Positions 42,012 to 52,528 of a stretch of DNA of 64,000 nt are shown piece after piece. The stretch is from Guadua angustifolia (taxonomy: Eukaryota > Streptophyta > Magnoliopsida > Poales > Poaceae), in NCBI GenBank assembly GCA_036346375.1, contig CM070508.1:39576862-39640861 (forward strand), written 5' to 3'. Positions within the stretch are counted from its first letter, which is position 1; each line of letters opens with the position of its first letter. The translations under genes were made by a program, and so were the position numbers. The notes beneath the pieces were generated by a model, which was not told the DNA's origin, searched no databases, and saw only the letters and a list, made by a program, of their open reading frames with translations.

Positions 42012-44350
42012 CCCGGAGCGAGTGGAGGGACATCGGAAGCCGCGCCACCTGCGTCCGTCCCCCCCGTCGCGGCAACCGCGGACGGCTGACCCAGACGCAG
42101 GCCGGAGGCGCTAAGAGAGAAAAAGCAAAAACGGCCCGACGTCAGTAAAAGGCCAAGGTCAAAGCCACCCCGGGGCTGGCAGAGAAGGCCTACCCGTGGA
42201 GGGGAATCCTGATGCGAAAAGCCGACAAAGGCGGCGCAACCTTGTCCCCTGTCACGGCACCAGAAGGCCCGATGTCAGTGTGGGGCCTCTTAACGTCAGG
42301 GGCCTGCAGGCCCGTAGCCGCCTCCCGTTTCCCAGCCGACCAGTCATCGTTGCCGTTGGCCATCTGCCGTTCAAAATGCTGCAGTCTTTTTCTTTCTTGT
42401 GCCAAAACAAAGGCGCAGGAGGGATGAAGAAGTAGCGACGACGGGAAAAAGTGACGGTTCTCAGGCACCCCGTGCAGCCTTTTCAAAGACAGGCCGAAGG
42501 GGCCGAAATGCGCGTCGCGCAAGAGGGCGGTGCGCACATTAACTTCGCGCCTTGAGCGACGTGACGCGCTCTCTCCGTCCCTCCTGTGGCGCATCGAGAT
42601 ACGAGGGAGCGACAGGACGTCGCCCCGAGCGAATCACGGCACGACCCATCGACTTCGGCCACCAGACGAACCGCACCGGAAAAAGACGAGCCTAAACCGT
42701 CACGACGTCTCCAACATGCGGAATAAGAAGATAAGACAGTCTTTTTCTCAAAAACTTCTTCCGCAATTGTTTTCCGAGTTTAAGCACTTTGTAGTGATCA
42801 CGAGATCAGCCCCCACGCACCGCCCGGGGGCTGCAAGCTCACACACTTTCGCGGGTCGGGTGACCGGGTCGGCTACACGGTCTTCCCTAGCGGTAACCCC
42901 CTCGACTCGAGCACTACGGCCTACGCCCCAGCGGCTACGGTTGCGAAGTAGTGCTCCGTGGAAGAAGGAAATACCCATGCGGAGCGACCCCTAGTCGGTC
43001 GGGAACACTCTTCTCCCGCGCAAATGTGGATGAGCGGCGTATACTTAAGGTTCCTACACTCACGCAGGTCAGGCAGTCTGGTCTACCATTAGATCCTCCC
43101 CAACGGTAGTCCCTCCGACCCGAGCGCTACGGCCTACGCCCCAGCAGCTACGGTTGCGAAGTAATGCTTCGCGGGAGAAGGGAACACCCGCGTGGTACGA
43201 TCCATGACCGGTCGGGAACACTCCTGCCCCGCGACGAGTACAAGCGAACTCCTTATTATCCGAGCTTTCCTAAAAAATGTCAACATGACGGCTGCGCTTA
43301 TATGACCCCCGCAGTTTTCTAAGCCACGGTCGTCGAATGTTCATTATCCCTAGAAAGCACAGAGGATGGGAATCGGACCAGCATAATGATCCGAATAGCC
43401 ATTTGGTTCCCCCCACGATGGTAACCCTTTCGACCCAGTCCATGACATTTTGCAGGAGTGGAAATCGCAATAAGCAAGGGAGCAGCGATGGCGAAAGATG
43501 GGAGAACGACCTAGCCCCCATTACCTCAAAATCAGCAGGCACCTACTAAGGCGCATGCTAGCTGGACACACATCAACCAATCGTTTGCCGATCCAAGCAT
43601 CACGTGTCCCCTCACAGATGCCGTGACAAGCCGCCGGTAAGATGTACCGCCCCACGATCATTTCGTTTCGCGTTTAAGTTCCCGCACACATACCAAATAC
43701 CTGCAGAGATGTTGGGGTATTGCTCCGGGCAAAAACGCCCCACGACCTCTCGACCATCGCCTCTGGGTCGGCTCAGACCGACCCAGGGCAGGAGGAAAAA
43801 AGTCCACCAGGGCTTTGTGGTCTCGAGGTGGCGAGAAGGCCTGAATGCCTGACGAATAAGACCTGGCCGTGGGTCCCAAAGGCAGGATCCACCGGATGGG
43901 TCCCCCGCCGACCCCGGCAGGCAAACGAGTGAGGGGCAAGTTTAAGGCGAACCCTCGGTGGGTCTTTAGTTGGGTTGGCGGACGACCCAATCGCCGTAGC
44001 TCGCGTTCGAGACCATACTTCAAACTCTCCCGCGGAGCCCCTCGAAGGGTAGCGACCAGTGCGCCCGAAGTTACTGAATGGCTCGGGTCCCAGACAGATT
44101 GAGTAAAGAAAGGTTTTTTATGGGTCGCCCCCAGCGGGTCGGACACTCGACACAGGGATCGTCCGCTCGAAGGTCGCCTGACCTCCAGGGCCCACTCGGA
44201 TAACCCGTTTGCAGCTCAACGAGCATGGTGTTCAGCCGACGTAGGCAAACACGCGTCTGCTCACCCCCTCCAGGTCCCACACCTGCGGACGGGGCGTATA
44301 TGTGGGATCAACAGCGGCCTCTCCTCTCGCAGATCGCCTCGCCCGACGAG
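42012..44350. other. Gypsy-2 interior, no recognised coding
   Basis: GC-rich sequence with many short overlapping open frames and no motif. Two diverged copies of a unit of about 125 bases (near 42890-43015 and 43100-43230) share CTACGGCCTACGCCCCAGC and GGTCGGGAACACTC and are spaced about 213 bases apart. Confidence 0.5.
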
Positions 44351-44433
44351 GACTCGAGACGGATGCCCCACGCCCAGCTACGGTGTAAAAATAGCACTAA
44401 CACGCCCAGCTACGGCGTAAAAATAGCACTAAC

Positions 44434-44840
44434 GCGTCTAGCTTCAACGTTAAACAAGCACTCAGGAACCGGAACCTCTCGCGAAGGCATCCGGACCTCC
44501 CTGCCGACCATGGCCGCGTCTAGCTTCGACGTTAAACAAGCACTCGGGAACCGGAACCTCTCGCGAAGGCATCCGGACCTCCCTGCCGACTACGGCCGCG
44601 TCTAGCTTCGACGTTAAACAAGCACTCGGGAACCGGAACCTCTCGCGAAGGCATCCGGACCTTCCTGTCGACCACGGCCACGTCTAGCTTCGACGTTAAA
44701 CAAGCACTCGGGAGCCGGAACCTCTCGCGAAGGCTTCCGGACCTCCCTGCCGACCACGGCCGCGTCTAGCTATGACGTAAAATAAGCACCCGGACGCTCG
44801 CACCAACCCGGGTTGGTCGAGGCCACCCAGTGAAGAAACC
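44434..44840. repeat. 82-bp tandem repeat array in Gypsy-2
   Basis: Units start GCGTCTAGCTTCGACGTTAA at 44434, 44516, 44598 and 44680 (ACGTC there), with a partial fifth at 44762. The period is exactly 82 bp. Each contains AACCTCTCGCGAAGGCATCC with a TCGCGA palindrome. Shorter GCCCAGCTACGGCGTAAAAA units precede the array at about 44370-44430. Confidence 0.9.
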
Positions 44841-44971
44841 CCCCGATCGGCCCTCCGACCCGTTCGGGGCTCGGGCTACACTTCACCGGAAGGCCACGCG
44901 CACTCAGACGTAAACCGATCAACTGTTGATCGGACTCAGACCGCCTAACTGGCCGACCGCCCAAGGCGTGG

Positions 44972-45391
44972 TCAGAAACATCGAAAGGATCGCAGAACTG
45001 GAAGCACCACACGAGCGAAAAGACAACTACATTTGAACAAGGCATGGGGCAACACTGAACCACTGATTGCCTCCCAAAAGTTGGGGGTGGGCAGAAACAT
45101 GCAAGAAAACAAGAGAGGCAAGGTGCCGAGCGTGCGCCGGACCGCCCGAACAAGGGCATCCCTTGCCTTGGTAAGCTTGGGGATGACGACGATCAGCGCG
45201 TCGACGACGGCGACGGCGTCACGGTCGATGGCGTCAAGCCTCGCCAATTCCGCCATGGCGAGGTCGAAGTCCTCCCACAGTCCCGCGAGGAAGTCCTCCT
45301 CGTCTGTAGGCGCCCGTGGCGCCTCGTCCCCGAAACTAAACGCCACCGGCTGATGTCCGCAGTCGGAAGAGGGCGATCGTGAAGAAGCCAT
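44972..45391 (-). CDS. Antisense acidic ORF of Gypsy-2, 139 aa
   Basis: This intact frame on the minus strand starts at ATG 45391 (MASSRSPSSDCG) and contains FGDEAPRAPTDEEDF, LWEDFDLAMAEL, AVAVVDALIVVIPKL and TKARDALVRAVRRTLG. The last 45 residues are hydrophobic and Cys/Phe-rich and may be beyond the natural end or spliced out. It is homologous to the antisense ORF at 369-660 in Gypsy-1 and, like it, lies between the interior and the 3' LTR on the opposite strand. A TATA-like site is about 80 bases upstream. Extra and antisense ORFs are known in Tat-type gypsy elements. The function is unknown. Confidence 0.6.
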   Translation of the reverse strand: MASSRSPSSDCGHQPVAFSFGDEAPRAPTDEEDFLAGLWEDFDLAMAELARLDAIDRDAVAVVDALIVVIPKLTKARDALVRAVRRTLGTLPLLFSCMFLPTPNFWEAISGSVLPHALFKCSCLFARVVLPVLRSFRCF

Positions 45392-45463
45392 TGCGGTCCC
45401 CAAGCGTTCCGGAAAGATCAAAGATCTGGGAGGAGAGCAATTACTCAGACCCCCGCTTCCGCG

Positions 45464-45478
45464 CCGCCTTATAAACAC
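45464..45478 (-). promoter_or_regulatory. TATA-like box of the antisense ORF in Gypsy-2
   Basis: On the minus strand GAGTGTTTATAAGGC lies about 80 bases before the ATG at 45391, the same layout as in Gypsy-1 (TATA at 281, ATG at 369). Confidence 0.5.
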
Positions 45479-46127
45479 TCGGGGCGCGGAAGTCGGGGCA
45501 GACCCAAGTTAAGGAGGGCATGGGAAGCCGAGGCGTCGCCATGCCTGCGAAGAAAACACGTCGCCAAAATCGAAGGGCCCATCCGGGAATGCCCACGTTT
45601 CCGGTCGGCCCCGGGGGCTACTGACGAATACTTATACTAGAGGTACCCCACAGCAAGGCCTCGATCGGGTCATGAGGGACCCTTTACCTGTGCCACGGTT
45701 CTGATATCGCCGACCGAAGCCACGGGTCGACTCTCGCTGACCCACCGGTTTCGAGTTGGGGCCCCCGAACGCTCCGACCCGATCATAGAGCGGAAGCGCA
45801 AGCATCCTCCGACCCGGTCGCTAGTCGGGGCCCTGGCAAAGTCCCGTCTCAGCGACTCCGGCCACGTCATCGATCGACCTCGAGTTCGGACAACCCCCGT
45901 CTGAATGGGACGACCGGTCAGGGATAGGCATTCGTTCCCAAGGCAACACCAGAGGCGCCGCCCACGCTACGCCTACCTCTGACAAGCGCACAGAGGACAG
46001 GAACACGCCTTCCCGACGAAGCACCGCCAGCTAACCCTACCGACGAGGCATAGCTGGCTCGAACCGCCAGACCCATCATGACATGTGCAGGGACCTGTCA
46101 ACTCCGAAGATCGCAAACCCGATCACC

Positions 46128-46553
46128 AAGGATAGTGTGCCCTAGTCGCTCCTCTCTCCCAAGCCTCATGTAACCTGCTCTCTTCGCCTATATAAGGAGA
46201 GGCGGGACCTTTAGGGAGGGGAGCGCGCTCTCTTTCACGAACCAAAACTCCTCCGTCTACCTAGCGCCCTCGCTCCCCGATCCGAGCGGTCGGACGAAGC
46301 TCCCGAGCTCGCCCGCGCAGATGAGCGCTAAGGGCCTGTCCTTAGTCCTCGCATGTAATCCGCCATACCCCGATCAACGAGATCCTCCGCCACGAACTGG
46401 AAGTAGGGATGTTTAGCCCGAACCAGTATACATCTGAGACTCCCCTGTCTGATCAAATGCGCATTCGAGACTCCGTGAGTCAACCATCAAGGAGAGGGGG
46501 CGCGCGGCCCCTTAACCTACAAATACGCCTGCCGGTTTTCCGAAACGCCGACA
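46128..46553 (+). repeat. 3' LTR of Gypsy-2
   Basis: A direct copy of the 5' LTR ending AACGCCGACA. The TATA box is intact here (CCTATATAAGGAGAG, near 46189). Differences from the 5' LTR are few by eye, suggesting a fairly recent insertion relative to its neighbours. Confidence 0.85.
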
Positions 46554-47236
46554 CATCTTGTTTGTGAATTATATACTCATATATATGCTTAAGAGGAATA
46601 ATGAACAAAGTCTTGCTCTTATACTTGCACCTTCTTCAACAATAATGACTGAACACTACTTGGTTAATCTACTGATCTGAATGTATGCTCACTATCAGTG
46701 TTACTTCATTGTCTTTATACTGCTCTATTCAGTTAAAATAGCTAGCTAACTAATCCGAACTTCATTTCATGATTCTCTTAGCAAATATTTAATCTATTGA
46801 TCTGAATGTATGCTGAACTGAATATAATCTGTTAACAGCGAGCTTGATTATCAATTTTTTTAATGTGTATGTTAAGGTGGTAAGGGTTCGAAACTAAGGT
46901 AAGGTTGTCACAAATTAGTCTATTACTCGTCCCTTGTGGCGAGGAGGGCCTTTGGGCAACCCGACATCTGAGAACACTCAAAATAAACAAGTTGAGCTTT
47001 ATGCTAGTTGCCTTGTTCATTTTTCTGCCCTTGTGCTGTTTTGGTCATTTTGCTCTATGGTTATTTATATTGCAGCCAAAAGTAAACTTCAATTTGGTGC
47101 AGATGTATACATGTGTTGTAAATATTTGTTTTGTACAGATGTATACATGTGTTGTAAATATTTGTTTTGTGCCACTAATTGTAATAGTAAGTAGATGTAA
47201 TAGTTGTAGTTCATTTATTTAATACTACGTGCACCG
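46554..47236. other. CACTA-2 noncoding stretch after the retroelements
   Basis: AT-rich sequence without a recognisable exon; the missing C-terminal part of tnp2 was not found. Around 47100-47170 a 40-base unit (CAGATGTATACATGTGTTGTAAATATTTG) is repeated twice. Confidence 0.5.
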
Positions 47237-47672
47237 GACTTTTGGGTGACAGTGAGCATACACTTAAGTGGAGTATGGGTGTCACCTCTAAGTCTTCCAA
47301 ATATTTATATGTGTTCTTTTAAATATTTGTATGTGTTCTTCAAGGAGTATGGGTGACTTTCGGTGACAAAGTGAGCATACACTTAAGTGGAGTATGGGTG
47401 TCACCTCTAAGTCTTCCAAATATTTGTATGTGTTCTTTTAAATATTTGTATGTGTTCTTCAGTGGAGTATGGGTGACTTTCGGGTGACAGTGAGCATACA
47501 CTTAAGTGGAGTATGGGTGTCACCTCTAAGTCTTCCAAATATTTGTATGTGTTCTTTTAAATATTTGTATGTGTTCTTGAAGGAGTATGGGTGACTTTCG
47601 GGTGACAGTGAGCATACACTTAAGTGGAGTATGGGTGTCACCTCTAAGTCTTCCAAATATTTGTATGTGAGC
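47237..47672. repeat. 119-bp tandem repeat array in CACTA-2
   Basis: Four copies, with CACTTAAGTGGAGTATGGGTG starting at 47261, 47380, 47499 and 47617. Each also contains CTCTAAGTCTTCCAAATATT and paired TATTTGTATGTGTTCTT units. Copies are nearly identical, so the expansion is recent. Confidence 0.9.
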
Positions 47673-47883
47673 AACGTTGCACATAGATTGCCCTACCTAT
47701 GTAAACTTGTCAGAATTTTCTCTTTTTTGTAACTCTTGGTATATAATGAATTTGATCCTACAATTTTATGTGTATGTATATATGTGACCTTGAAAGACGT
47801 ATGTGTATAAACATATATATTTGTGTGTATAAAGATGTATGTGTATAAAAAGTGACATATCACAATCCCGAAAACAACTGTAC

Positions 47884-48212
47884 AAAACAATATGAAAAAA
47901 TTCATATATTCTTAAGAATATATTTGCTTAATAGAAAATAATGAATCATTCTTATTCCACACTAAAATGATTTTAAAAAAAAGCCCCTACAAGTTCAAGA
48001 AGCATGGATGTCACGAGAGCGTCCGGTACACCAAGAGGCGAAGCCATGAGGAGGCAGCCTCGCTTGAAATGGACTTGGTTGCTGTCTTCTTCGGCGTACC
48101 ACTGTCCATAGGCTTCCTCCCGCTCCTCTTCTTCATTGACCTAGGAATGATTCATTATTTTTTATTAAGCAAATATATTCTTAAGAATATATGAATTTTT
48201 TCATATTGTTTT
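47884..48212. mobile_element. Foldback/MITE-like element with GC-rich core
   Basis: Inverted arms of about 70-75 bases (47884-47958 and 48144-48212) share AATATGAAAAAATTCATATA, TTCTTAAGAATATATTTGC and AATGAATCATT. Each arm itself contains a small palindrome. The 185-base core is much more GC-rich than the arms and holds a short minus-strand ORF. A target duplication was not clear. Confidence 0.7.
48011..48136 (-). CDS. Short ORF in the foldback core, 41 aa
   Basis: ATG at 48136 on the minus strand gives MKKRSGRKPMDSGTPKKT, a Ser-rich middle and an end in WLRLLVYRTLS. The basic start looks like a nuclear-localisation type stretch. Codon use is GC-leaning, unlike the flanking arms, so the core may be a captured exon or a fragment of a CACTA TnpA-type gene. 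No homologue is recognised. Confidence 0.3.
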   Translation of the reverse strand: MKKRSGRKPMDSGTPKKTATKSISSEAASSWLRLLVYRTLS

Positions 48213-48433
48213 TTCATTTCGAGATGTATATGTATCATGTGAATTTTTTCTAATGTATAAGTATCATTTTAAAGTTACATGTGCACATGTTTGTAGCATG
48301 AGGTCACAACATCACTTGATTTCCTCTCAACTCTAGCAAAATGACCATCGTTTGAATTCACAAGTTTGATGTCATGTAGCAACCATAAATGAATGCAATA
48401 TAATTAACCCAATAACATTTCTGATTGCTAGGA

Positions 48434-51400
48434 ATGGCCTCGAATCAGGGACAAGTGCCAGAGGGAGTTCGGCCCTCGAATATAGATGAAGTAGGAATGG
48501 GTAGCCCAAGGGAATACCTGAACCTACAGGATATTGATATGGAGGAGCAACCTGGCGCCATAGCCACGGACCAAGCTGACACCACTGCCATGGACCAAGC
48601 TGATGCCACTGCCATGGACCAAGCTGACGTGACTAACATGGGCGAGGTAAAGTATTAGTACGTTGTGATTCTCAAAATATTGTAGGGTCATATGACTAAT
48701 AACAAGATCCAATTGTAGGCTCAAACGTCTGGTGAACAAAGGCGGCGCGCAGGTCGTGGCCCGAGCAAGATGCCTAAGGGCGTTCACAACATAGTCCAGC
48801 TCTCGGAAGTCGGGGAACCTGCTATACCCGCGTCAGCGTTGGCGCCGTACAGGACAGCCTGCGGAGTACTTGCTAGGGATAACGTGCCCATCAGCTATAG
48901 ATCATGGACCGGCCGCGAAGGTGATCAGTGGGTGGTTCCCGATGACCTGAAGGACTCGCTATGGGGCAAGCTAAAACAAGTATTCCATTTCCCCCAAGGG
49001 TCAGAGTTGGTTGCAAAGAAACGTGCACTAAGTATCATGTGCACATGTTGGAAGAATTGGAAGACTCAGCTGAATAAGAACTATGTGAAGAAGAATGTCA
49101 CGCCAAATTTTAACATGTTTCCAAAGATAAGGGAATTTTGGGAGGACTTTGTATGCATAAGAATTTTGAAGAAGCCTGCACGGTGAGTCGAAGAACAAGG
49201 CTAACGCGATAAGAATATATACCTCACACACTAGGCAATCGTGGCTACGTGAAGAAAGTACAGTATGGGATAGGCGCGAACAAGAGCTAACCTCGTGGGC
49301 GCATACTCTGCGACGGCCGAGTTCATCGAACGATCAAAGCTTGGTTGCTTGGGAGGGGGCTTGTCTCGAAGATGGCGCTTGAGCTTCAGAGCGGTAGAGC
49401 CCGGAGGTGTCACAGAAAATATCGATGCTCACGTGGAGTCTTCCCAAGGGCTTTTCGGGCCATGAAGGAGAATGATGAGCCGATTGTTGCCTGGGTAACA
49501 AGGAGCATCCTGGCGCACTCCGAGGAGTTGGTTTGGTCTGTGTGGAAAGAAGGCTTCCCACCGACGATCGCAGGCCAAGCGGCGAAAAGAATAAGAGAAG
49601 ATGAACTGGAAAGTCAAATACAAGATCTTTGTGGCAAGAGCGTTAGAGGAAGAGAGAGCGAGTCGATCAAGTTGTGGAGCAAGCAAGACAGAAGCTCTCA
49701 CCACGATCGCCACTCGATGACGACCCTCGGAACCTCGAACACGGTGTTCTTAAGAGCAGTGCGCGCCCACAACGATTCCGGAGAGCATCGACTCCATTTT
49801 GCGAAGGATGACATCACGTAACCGACACCGTGCAAGCTGCATTTGTCCGCGACATGGCATTACCATCAAGGTGGCTGATGGCGGGGCTTGGCCATGCGGC
49901 TCCTCGCAGGTTCTCGTGACCGCCGCCTAATATCACCGGGATTCGCCAGGTCGAAGTAGACGGTGTAGTCCGACAATATCGCAAAATGGAGGTAGAGATT
50001 CTGGCGAGGACGGAAAAAACAAACTTGGAGAAAACGTGCATGGCTTCCTCGCGTGGCGCAAGAGCTTGATTATGTTCGCCGGACGATGAGGCCGATAACG
50101 ACGATGATGATGATGAGCCGCACTTCCACACGCAAAACCCGTCGCCTAGAAAAGTGCAACTCCTCCGCGGTACTAGTTAGAAAAGTCCAACTCCTCTACC
50201 TGGCACCATCCGAAAAAGTCCAACTCCTCCGCCGCACCACCAGAAAAGTCCAACTCCTCGGTAGGCACATAAGAAGAATCGAACATCAGCACCATCTCGG
50301 AAGTCCGCATCGTCTTGTACCAAATCTCGGTCATCTGTGAAGTCAGTATAGCCTCAGAAGAAATTACCGGCCGAGATGACTGAAGAAGAACGAAAAAAGC
50401 AAATCAAGGCCGACGTAACATCTCACTTCCAAAAGGCGCCATCACCTGAGAAGACTAAAGTCGATGCTAATGCGCAGGAGTTTTTCTTGAGTATGGCAAA
50501 AGCCAAAGAGACAGGGCAGACTTCTGAACCTTCGGAAATGTCGGACTACGAGTGCATCTCCAGAAAGCAACACTTGAAGACGGCTAGTGCTGAGGCGTCG
50601 ATGTCGCAAGCTTAAAAAGATGCTGCTGAACAAGTTCGTAATTACGAGCTAGGTCTAACCTGGAAGTTCGTTTTGGGGCAACCGCTGGTTCCCCCAAAAG
50701 ATTTAGAGAAGCTAACAACACAATTGTGGCGTGTCCATCAGTATTACATGCAGCAGTGCGAAAAGGGTATGTGGGCGATCCCAGTGAAATACAAAGATTC
50801 GGATTTTCACAATGGGGATAGCATGTTCTGGTATGAGTTCTGCGAATTGTATATGTTGTACCGGCCAGATGCTCTGGACGCGGCATTGGTCAAACTGTGG
50901 ACTTTGTAAGTCTCTATTTATATTATTGTATATTCTTCTACCGTTCAACTGTATGTCTAACTTCTTTTTTATATATGTAGAATGGAGATACAGATATGTA
51001 GAAGAAATGAGGATGAAAATTTAGGATTTCTCGATCCGGGGCTTGTCAACGAGACAATCGTCCGTGATAACCCAAAGTTTGTTGAAGACTATTTATTTAA
51101 GACTTTCTTCAAGCTGAGAAAGAAAACCTCCGTACTTGTACCCTATAACTTTCAGTACGTATTACCCTACTTCTAATATTGTTTTACTATTTTTGCGTGA
51201 CACGGTGTGGGACTAATAGGCTATGTTAACATATATGTCTAGTTATCACTGGGTCCTCCTCGTCATCGAGTTAGAAGCTAGCAGGGTTTTTGTTTTGGAC
51301 TCGATGAGACAAGAACTTGATGAGTATGAACATAATTTTTGGGACATGATGAACAGGTAAACTCGATCATTGCATTATTGCTCTAGTAATATTTTATTCT

Positions 51401-51831
51401 ATTGTATTTAAGGTTAATTACTATTTAAAATCATTCACGTGGCATTCACGGTATTGCAAGAAAGGTGGTCCGTGATCGTCCTTCAGAAAACTTTCAAAAT
51501 AATAACAGACTTTCCATGCATGAGACAGACCAAGGAAATAGTTTATAAAGATACTACGTATGTACAAATATGCATGCAATTGTCACGAAGATATCACTAT
51601 AACGAAGCCATGGTATATAATTACACATTCATGCCTACTTTTCTTTCATTTAACATCTATCATCATTAATTAAATTTCTCTTTTCTTCAATAACAGCGCT
51701 CCAAGATGAGAACCAATAAGTTACTGCCAAGAGAAGTTTTAGCAATTCAAGAGCAGATCGCTGGATTCATTGACGATCACATCATCAATCCAAACGGCGA
51801 GTTCCACGACGACATCCTCGATCCAAAGTGA
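48434..51831 (+). pseudogene. CACTA-2 TnpA/Ulp1-type gene (multi-exon, broken)
   Basis: Exon 1 starts ATG 48434 (MASNQGQVPEGV) and holds a 9-residue repeat (AMDQADATA type, three copies); GAG|GTAAAG at 48647 is the donor and TTGTAG at 48718 the acceptor. Exon 2 continues in frame (AQTSGEQRRRAGRG, then KGVHNIVQLSEVG, YRSWTGREGDQWVVPDDLKD, AKKRALSIMCTCWKNWKTQL), the TnpA/Transposase_24-like part. Indels break it from about 49187 to 50340. The C-terminal Ulp1 (C48) part is at 50640-51831 with introns: GQPLVPPKDLEKL, FWYEFCELYMLYRPDALDA, LGFLDPGLVN, HWVLLVIELE (catalytic His) and VFVLDSM (Asp). The usual Cys motif region reads DTTYVQICMQ, so the nucleophile seems lost. It ends AGFIDDHIINPNGEF. 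Confidence 0.75.
50130..50270. repeat. Minisatellite in the CACTA-2 gene
   Basis: Four imperfect units of about 30 bases (GAAAAGTCCAACTCCTC core) lie in the broken middle of the TnpA/Ulp1-type gene. Confidence 0.7.
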
Positions 51832-52022
51832 ACGAGATGTACTCACACTACATTTGTAAACAGACTATTGTAAAAACTAAATATTGTGATGCTTTAATAT
51901 ATTTTAATTATGATCTAACGATGCTTTATATACAATATATTTGAAGGCAACATATCATGTGCACACAGGCCTTCCCATGTACACATCGTGCACACCAACT
52001 AATAAAAGTCAATCACGAAAAC

Positions 52023-52226
52023 TCTGAAAAAATTTGTTGATGTACTTCATAGATTACTTACCTATGTTAAATTGTAGGTTCAAATTCAATACATATCAGG
52101 GACTTACAAAAAAGAGAAAATCTGAATTTTCTCTTTTTTTGTAAGTCCTGATATGTATTGAATTTGAACCTACAATTTTACACATAGGTAGAGTAATCCA
52201 TGAAGTACATCAACAAATTTTTTCAG
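52023..52226. repeat. 204-bp near-perfect palindrome
   Basis: Two arms of about 99 bases are near-perfect reverse complements around a 4-base loop (CTGA at 52122-52125). They start CTGAAAAAATTTGTTGATG and contain TACTTCAT, CATATCAGG and GAGAAAAT. The palindrome sits just inside the right subterminal repeats of CACTA-2. An RNA through it would form one long hairpin. Confidence 0.9.
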
Positions 52227-52227
52227 A

Positions 52228-52528
52228 ATTCGGCAGTGATATATATATCACTGTCGGTTCTTCGTATAAGCCGGCAGAGATCTACACATATCAATGCCGG
52301 ATTCTAGCTTGAACCGGCAGAGATCTACATATATCACTGTCAGGTTCTAGTGTAAACCGGCAGAGATAGTCGAATATCACTGCCGGTTGTATAATGAACC
52401 GGTAGTGATATCTATTATCATCGCTTTGGTTCTGAGCCAGCGATGATAACCCGAGTATCATCGCCGCGCCCATAACCGGCAGTAATGGCGTGGACGAACC
52501 GACAGTGATGGCCTATTCTGTAGTAGTG
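52228..52528. repeat. CACTA-2 right subterminal repeats and terminus
   Basis: Repeated TATCACTGCCGGTT-type units in both orientations, with GCGATGATA variants, lead to CCTATTCTGTAGTAGTG, the exact inverse of the left end. Confidence 0.85.

Larger units (their letters stand above)
40459..46553 (+). mobile_element. Gypsy-2: GC-rich gypsy-type LTR element lacking sense gag-pol
   Basis: Two direct LTRs (40459-40890 and 46128-46553) share start and end sequences. The left one is followed by GTTGGCGCGGAAGGTAGGGG, placing the element in plus orientation. The 5.2-kb interior is GC-rich. I see no RT, integrase or protease on the plus strand. Two coding-like ORFs run on the minus strand, and an 82-bp tandem repeat lies between them. 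No target duplication is visible: the left flank is the Copia-1 LTR start and the right flank is CATCT. It looks like a non-autonomous (LARD-type) partner of an autonomous gypsy. Confidence 0.8.
26980..52528 (+). mobile_element. CACTA-2, 25.5 kb with nested retroelements
   Basis: The left end CACTACTACAGAATAGG and right end CCTATTCTGTAGTAGTG are exact inverted repeats over 17 bases, flanked by TGC at 26977-26979 and 52529-52531. Subterminal ATCACTGCCGGTT units crowd both ends. It encodes tnp2 (from 28719) and a TnpA/Ulp1-type gene (48434-51831), both on the plus strand. Copia-1 and Gypsy-2 (31241-46553) sit in or next to the end of tnp2. Without them the element is about 10.2 kb, normal for an autonomous CACTA. 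Confidence 0.93.

Noticed and set aside
43658..44280. Overlapping ORFs on both strands in the Gypsy-2 interior
   Set aside because: GC-rich DNA gives long chance frames; no domain or conservation with Gypsy-1 was seen.
44434..44840. Regular direct repeats resembling a CRISPR array
   Set aside because: The units are contiguous 82-mers without spacers, inside a plant retroelement: a tandem repeat.
46905..47222. 105-codon Leu/Phe/Cys-rich ORF
   Set aside because: Biased composition from AT-rich repeats, no CACTA protein match, and it overlaps a direct repeat.
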